DNA from: an uncultured Hyphomicrobiales bacterium
GTDB taxonomy: Bacteria; Pseudomonadota; Alphaproteobacteria; Rhizobiales; Hyphomicrobiaceae
Direction of reading: 5' to 3'
NCBI GenBank assembly: GCA_902826255.1
Contig: CADEEC010000017.1
Location: 1-35,679, forward strand
DNA length: 35,679 bases
The notes below the pieces were generated by a model that was not told the DNA's origin, did no database searches, and saw only the letters and a program-made list of their open reading frames with translations. The position numbers were made by a program, and so were the translations under genes. How positions within the stretch are numbered: the stretch's first letter is position 1; each line of letters begins with the position of its first letter. Positions 32,245 to 35,679 of this stretch are shown here, one piece after another.

Positions 32245-33036
32245 ATGTTGGAAGCACACGGCGTCGGCTATGCAAGCGCACAGCACGAACTTCTGGCGGA
32301 GATTGATTTCACCGCCCGTCCCGGCGTGGTCACCGTGCTGATCGGCCCCAACGGCGCGGGCAAGTCGACACTTCTGCGCATTCTCAGCGGAGAGTTGAAG
32401 CCGACCCGCGGACACGTGGCTTTGGATGGGCAACCGCTCGCCTCTATTGGATCGGCCGTTCTGGCGCAGCGGCGCGCTGTGGTTCCCCAGGCAAGCGCAT
32501 TGGCCTTCCCATTCACGGCCCTGGAAGTGGCCATGCTCGGTGCGACGGTACCGGGCTTCCAACTCGAAAACGGACAAGAGCGCAACGCCGCAATCAATGC
32601 GCTGCGTTCGCTAGGCATGGGCGCGATGGCCGATCGACCCTACGCATTCCTCTCGGGTGGCGAGCGCCAACGCGTCCACATCGCACGGGCACTCGCGCAA
32701 TTGGCCTGCGCCCCGCGCTCGGAAGGCCGCCAAATCCTCCTTCTGGACGAGCCAACCTCCAGCCTCGACCTCGCCCACCAAGGAACCGTGCTTTCCTTAC
32801 TTTCGCTGCAAGCTCGCGCGGATGTTGCTGTCGTCGCAGTACTGCATGACCTCAATCTCGCAGCAGCAGTCGCGGACGTGCTGGTTCTGCTGGAGAACGG
32901 ACGTGTGGCTGCCGCCGGCAAACCGGACGACGTCCTCAAGGACGACATCCTTTCCAAGGTCTACGGCTGTCCCGTCTCTGTCGGTCGGACCCCCGCCAAC
33001 GGCAAGCCCTTCCTCCTCCCGCCCGCCCTGTTCTGA
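32245..33036 (+). CDS. hmuV: Heme ABC transporter ATP-binding protein HmuV
   Basis: A 263-aa ATPase. Walker A GPNGAGKST is at 34-42, Q-loop Q82, signature LSGGERQR at 136-143, Walker B ILLLDEP at 164-170 and H-loop H201 in LHDLNLAA. The segment QASALAFPFTALEVAMLG and the insertion before Walker B (ACAPRSEGRQ) are characteristic of HmuV. It is the last gene of hmuTUV and converges with the GntR gene. Confidence 0.92.
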   Translation: MLEAHGVGYASAQHELLAEIDFTARPGVVTVLIGPNGAGKSTLLRILSGELKPTRGHVALDGQPLASIGSAVLAQRRAVVPQASALAFPFTALEVAMLGATVPGFQLENGQERNAAINALRSLGMGAMADRPYAFLSGGERQRVHIARALAQLACAPRSEGRQILLLDEPTSSLDLAHQGTVLSLLSLQARADVAVVAVLHDLNLAAAVADVLVLLENGRVAAAGKPDDVLKDDILSKVYGCPVSVGRTPANGKPFLLPPALF

Positions 33037-33067
33037 ACTCATCCACGTCGGTCGAGGGATGGCTAAC

Positions 33068-33805
33068 TCAGGACTTGAGGTCCATCTCCAGATGTATGTA
33101 GTCGCCGCGATACGTGACCTCGGCGACGTAAATGACCGTGCGATCGGGGCCGCACATGATCCTGCGCACTTCCGCCACCGGAGCGTTGAGTGGGATGGAG
33201 AGCAGACGCGAGGTTTCGATGTCGGCAGTCGATATCGTCAACCGCTGACGCGCCGCCGCGATCTTCAAGCCGCGCAGTGACGTCAAGACTGGCAGCGCCA
33301 ATTCCCGGCGGAAGCGTGCGGCGGCACGGCGATAGACGCGATGATCGATGTAGATCGATATGACGCAATACCGCTCACCGTCCCGCGAATGCACGCGGCG
33401 CATGAAGTAGTATTTCGGCGCCGCAATCCCGTCGCTTGGTATGATCTCCGGGGTGCTCACGCCCTCGGCCAGCGTCGCGTGGTCCGGGCGATCTCCGGAG
33501 TACATGGTGACGAGGTCATCGAGACTTGTCTCGACGCGCAAGCGTCGCCGCGCCCCCGGCTTGCCCGTGACAAAGGTGCCGCGGCCGCGCTGCGGTGAAA
33601 GGATCTCCTCATCTGCCAGCAGCGCGATCGCCTGGCGCACCGTGACGCGCGCCACGTCAAACTCGGCCATCAAATGCTCGATCGACGGCAGCAGGCTGCC
33701 CGGCGGCCAGTGCCCCTTGGCGACACGCTGGCGAATGAGCTCGGCCAGCTGCACGTAGCGCGGGATCGGCGTGGCACCGAAGATGCGATGATGGGCCGTT
33801 GCCAT
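33068..33805 (-). CDS. GntR family regulator, HutC subfamily (UTRA domain)
   Basis: A 245-aa regulator. The wHTH at about 14-80 reads IPRYVQLAELIRQRVAKGHWPPGSLLPSIEHLMAEF, VARVTVRQAIALLADEEIL and RGRGTFV. The UTRA ligand domain spans about 95-240, with YYFMRRVHSRDGERYCVISIYIDHRVYRR and EVRRIMCGPDRTVIYVAEVTYRGDYIHLEMDL. ATG 33805 with GAGG nine bases upstream is preferred over an upstream TTG at 33820 that would lie in the operator. It is divergent from the Ssu/Tau-type ABC operon and its likely repressor. The ligand is probably the transported compound or a metabolite of it. Confidence 0.9.
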   Translation of the reverse strand: MATAHHRIFGATPIPRYVQLAELIRQRVAKGHWPPGSLLPSIEHLMAEFDVARVTVRQAIALLADEEILSPQRGRGTFVTGKPGARRRLRVETSLDDLVTMYSGDRPDHATLAEGVSTPEIIPSDGIAAPKYYFMRRVHSRDGERYCVISIYIDHRVYRRAAARFRRELALPVLTSLRGLKIAAARQRLTISTADIETSRLLSIPLNAPVAEVRRIMCGPDRTVIYVAEVTYRGDYIHLEMDLKS

Positions 33806-33818
33806 GTGGGCTTGCCTC

Positions 33819-33851
33819 AAACATCCTATCTATAGTACTTTTAGGATGTTT
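33819..33851. promoter_or_regulatory. GntR-type operator, perfect AAACATCCTA-N13-TAGGATGTTT
   Basis: Two perfect 10-bp inverted arms separated by 13 bases. The spacer holds TATAGT (33831-33836) on the plus strand and TATAGA (33834-33829) on the minus strand, both plausible -10 boxes. The right arm contains the proposed permease start codon. Binding here would block both divergent promoters. Confidence 0.75.
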
Positions 33852-34633
33852 ACGCTAGCCATTCGACGGGATGCGTACCGGCCGGTGCAACGCATAGCTC
33901 TCATCTTTTTGCCGTGGTTGCTCCTGCTCGCGGGATGGTACGCCATCCACTACAGCGGACTGATCAACCCCGCCCTTGTACCGACGCCGCGCGATGTCTT
34001 CTGGCGTTTCATCGAACTGTCCAAGACGCGCCTGCCGATGGATGTCCTCATGTCCACCCGTCGCGTCTTTCTCGGCGTATTGTGCGGCATAGCTCTCGCC
34101 GTTCCGATCGGCTTCATGCTCGGATGGTACAAGGGCATTCGCACCTTCATCGACCCGCTCATCAATTTCTTCCGCGCGCTGCCGCCCATCGCACTGATCC
34201 CGCTGGTCATCGTCTATTTCGGGGTCGATGAGCTGGCGAAAACCGTCATTCTTTTCTACGCCTCGTTCTTTGCGGGCGTGATCGTCATGTACGAGGGCAT
34301 ATCGCAGATCAGCCCGATTTACGTGCGCGTGGCTCGCACGCTTGGTGCCACCGATGCTGAAATCTTCCGAAAAGTCATCGTCCCCCTGGCAGTGCCGCAC
34401 ATGCTGACCGCCTTGCGCGTCGCGCTGGGCGTGGCGTGGGCGACTTTGGTTGCTTCGGAGCTCATTGCGGCCCAGCAGGGCCTGGGGGCATTGATCCAGA
34501 ACGCCGGCTCGTTCTTCCAGCTCGACATCATCTATGTCGGCATCATCTGCATTGGGTTCGTGGCTCTGTTCATGGACATGGCGCTGCGTGCAATCGCCAA
34601 GCGCTTTGTCAGCTGGCAGGAGCGCATCGCCTG

Positions 34634-34634
<1 letters not shown>
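33846..34634 (+). CDS. Ssu/Tau/nitrate-type ABC transporter permease
   Basis: A 262-aa inner-membrane permease with about six helices. Motifs: PWLLLLAGWYAIHYSG, LINPALVPTPRDV, INFFRALPPIALIPLVIVYFG, and an EAA-type loop VRVARTLGATDAEIFRKVIVPLAVPHML, then GVAWATLVASELIAAQQGLG. This is the SsuC/TauC/NrtB family, which moves sulfonates, taurine, nitrate, thiamine precursors or aromatic acids. ATG 33846 lies inside the operator with no normal ribosome-binding site. An alternative ATG at 33804 overlaps the gntR start and adds 14 residues not typical of the family. Confidence 0.87.
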
Positions 34635-35446
<812 letters not shown>

Positions 35447-35471
35447 AAACGAGCAAAACAGGGAGGACCCC

Positions 35472-35679
35472 ATGACGCTCAATCGCAGAACTTTCATCCG
35501 AGGAACAGGCGCACTGGCGGGCGTTGCTACAATTGGCGCCCCGGCCATCGCCCAGGCGAAGACCAAGATTCGCGTTGGCTACTTGCACACGCTCGCCGTC
35601 GACGGCCAGATGTGGCTCGCCGACCATCTCGGCGCTTTCGAGAAGAACGAGCTGGAGCCCGAGTTCAAACTGTTCCAGA
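35472..35679 (+). CDS. ABC transporter substrate-binding protein with Tat-like signal (3' end cut by window)
   Basis: The first 69 codons of a periplasmic binding protein. The start ATG 35472 has GGGAGGA upstream. The N-terminus MTLNRRTFIRGTGALAG contains a twin-arginine motif (RRTFI) followed by a hydrophobic stretch and AIAQA cleavage region. The mature start KTKIRVGYLHTLAVDGQMWLADHLGAFEKNELEPEF is typical of SsuA/NitT/TauT-type binding proteins. It lies 25 bp after the ATPase gene and completes the importer. Confidence 0.87.
   Translation, partial: MTLNRRTFIRGTGALAGVATIGAPAIAQAKTKIRVGYLHTLAVDGQMWLADHLGAFEKNELEPEFKLFQ

Overview
The window is a high-GC chromosomal stretch that is almost entirely coding. 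It most resembles an alphaproteobacterium of the Hyphomicrobiales type (Bradyrhizobium/Xanthobacteraceae-like). That placement is inferred from the gene families: YejB/YejE, DUF1272, a TctC/Bug-type binding protein, CaiB/BaiF transferases, PhaB and HmuTUV. No 16S or other phylogenetic marker is present. I see no tRNA, rRNA, CRISPR array, insertion sequence, integrase or phage gene. The window is a row of uptake-plus-catabolism modules, several with their own local regulator transcribed divergently from the module.

Layout. (1) 1-3640: end of a Yej-type oligopeptide ABC transporter operon (yejB, yejE, a half-size ATPase) followed by a RidA protein. (2) 3641-6399: small housekeeping or unknown genes (DUF1272 zinc protein, SnoaL-like protein, TPR lipoprotein, glycosyltransferase-like protein). 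(3) 6662-8713: an OmpR-type response regulator and its histidine kinase. (4) 8710-14267: an IclR regulator divergent from a putative ring-cleavage-product operon (FAH hydrolase, HpaH hydratase, RidA, flavin reductase, LigI-like amidohydrolase, TctC/Bug binding protein), closed by a hairpin terminator. (5) 14316-20286: a minus-strand operon of a Rieske oxygenase and an Fbp-type ABC importer, divergent from a MarR regulator, with a perfect palindrome between them. (6) 20291-30013: a minus-strand operon (thiolase-like protein, TetR, TRAP transporter dctPQM) divergent from a plus-strand acyl-CoA operon (crotonase, DUF35, MaoC-like, CaiB/BaiF, SDR), followed by a phbB-like reductase. Two operators of identical design (ATTCA-N8-TGAAT) lie between the two operons. 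(7) 30242-33036: heme importer hmuTUV. (8) 33068-35679: a GntR/HutC regulator divergent from an Ssu/Tau-type ABC importer, with a 10+10 bp perfect operator over both start regions.

How the genes may work together. Module 6 is the most interesting. TRAP uptake of a carboxylate, CoA activation by CaiB/BaiF, hydration and dehydrogenation, and cleavage by a thiolase-fold protein with a DUF35 partner would make a complete catabolic route under one TetR switch. The DUF35, MaoC-like and thiolase-like proteins recall the ChsH1/ChsH2-Ltp2 hydratase/retro-aldolase complex of actinobacterial steroid side-chain breakdown. Here they are separate small proteins, and the MaoC-like protein appears to lack the usual catalytic dyad. 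Modules 4 and 5 carry parts of aromatic degradation pathways. The ring-cleavage dioxygenase and the Rieske electron-transfer partner are not in the window.
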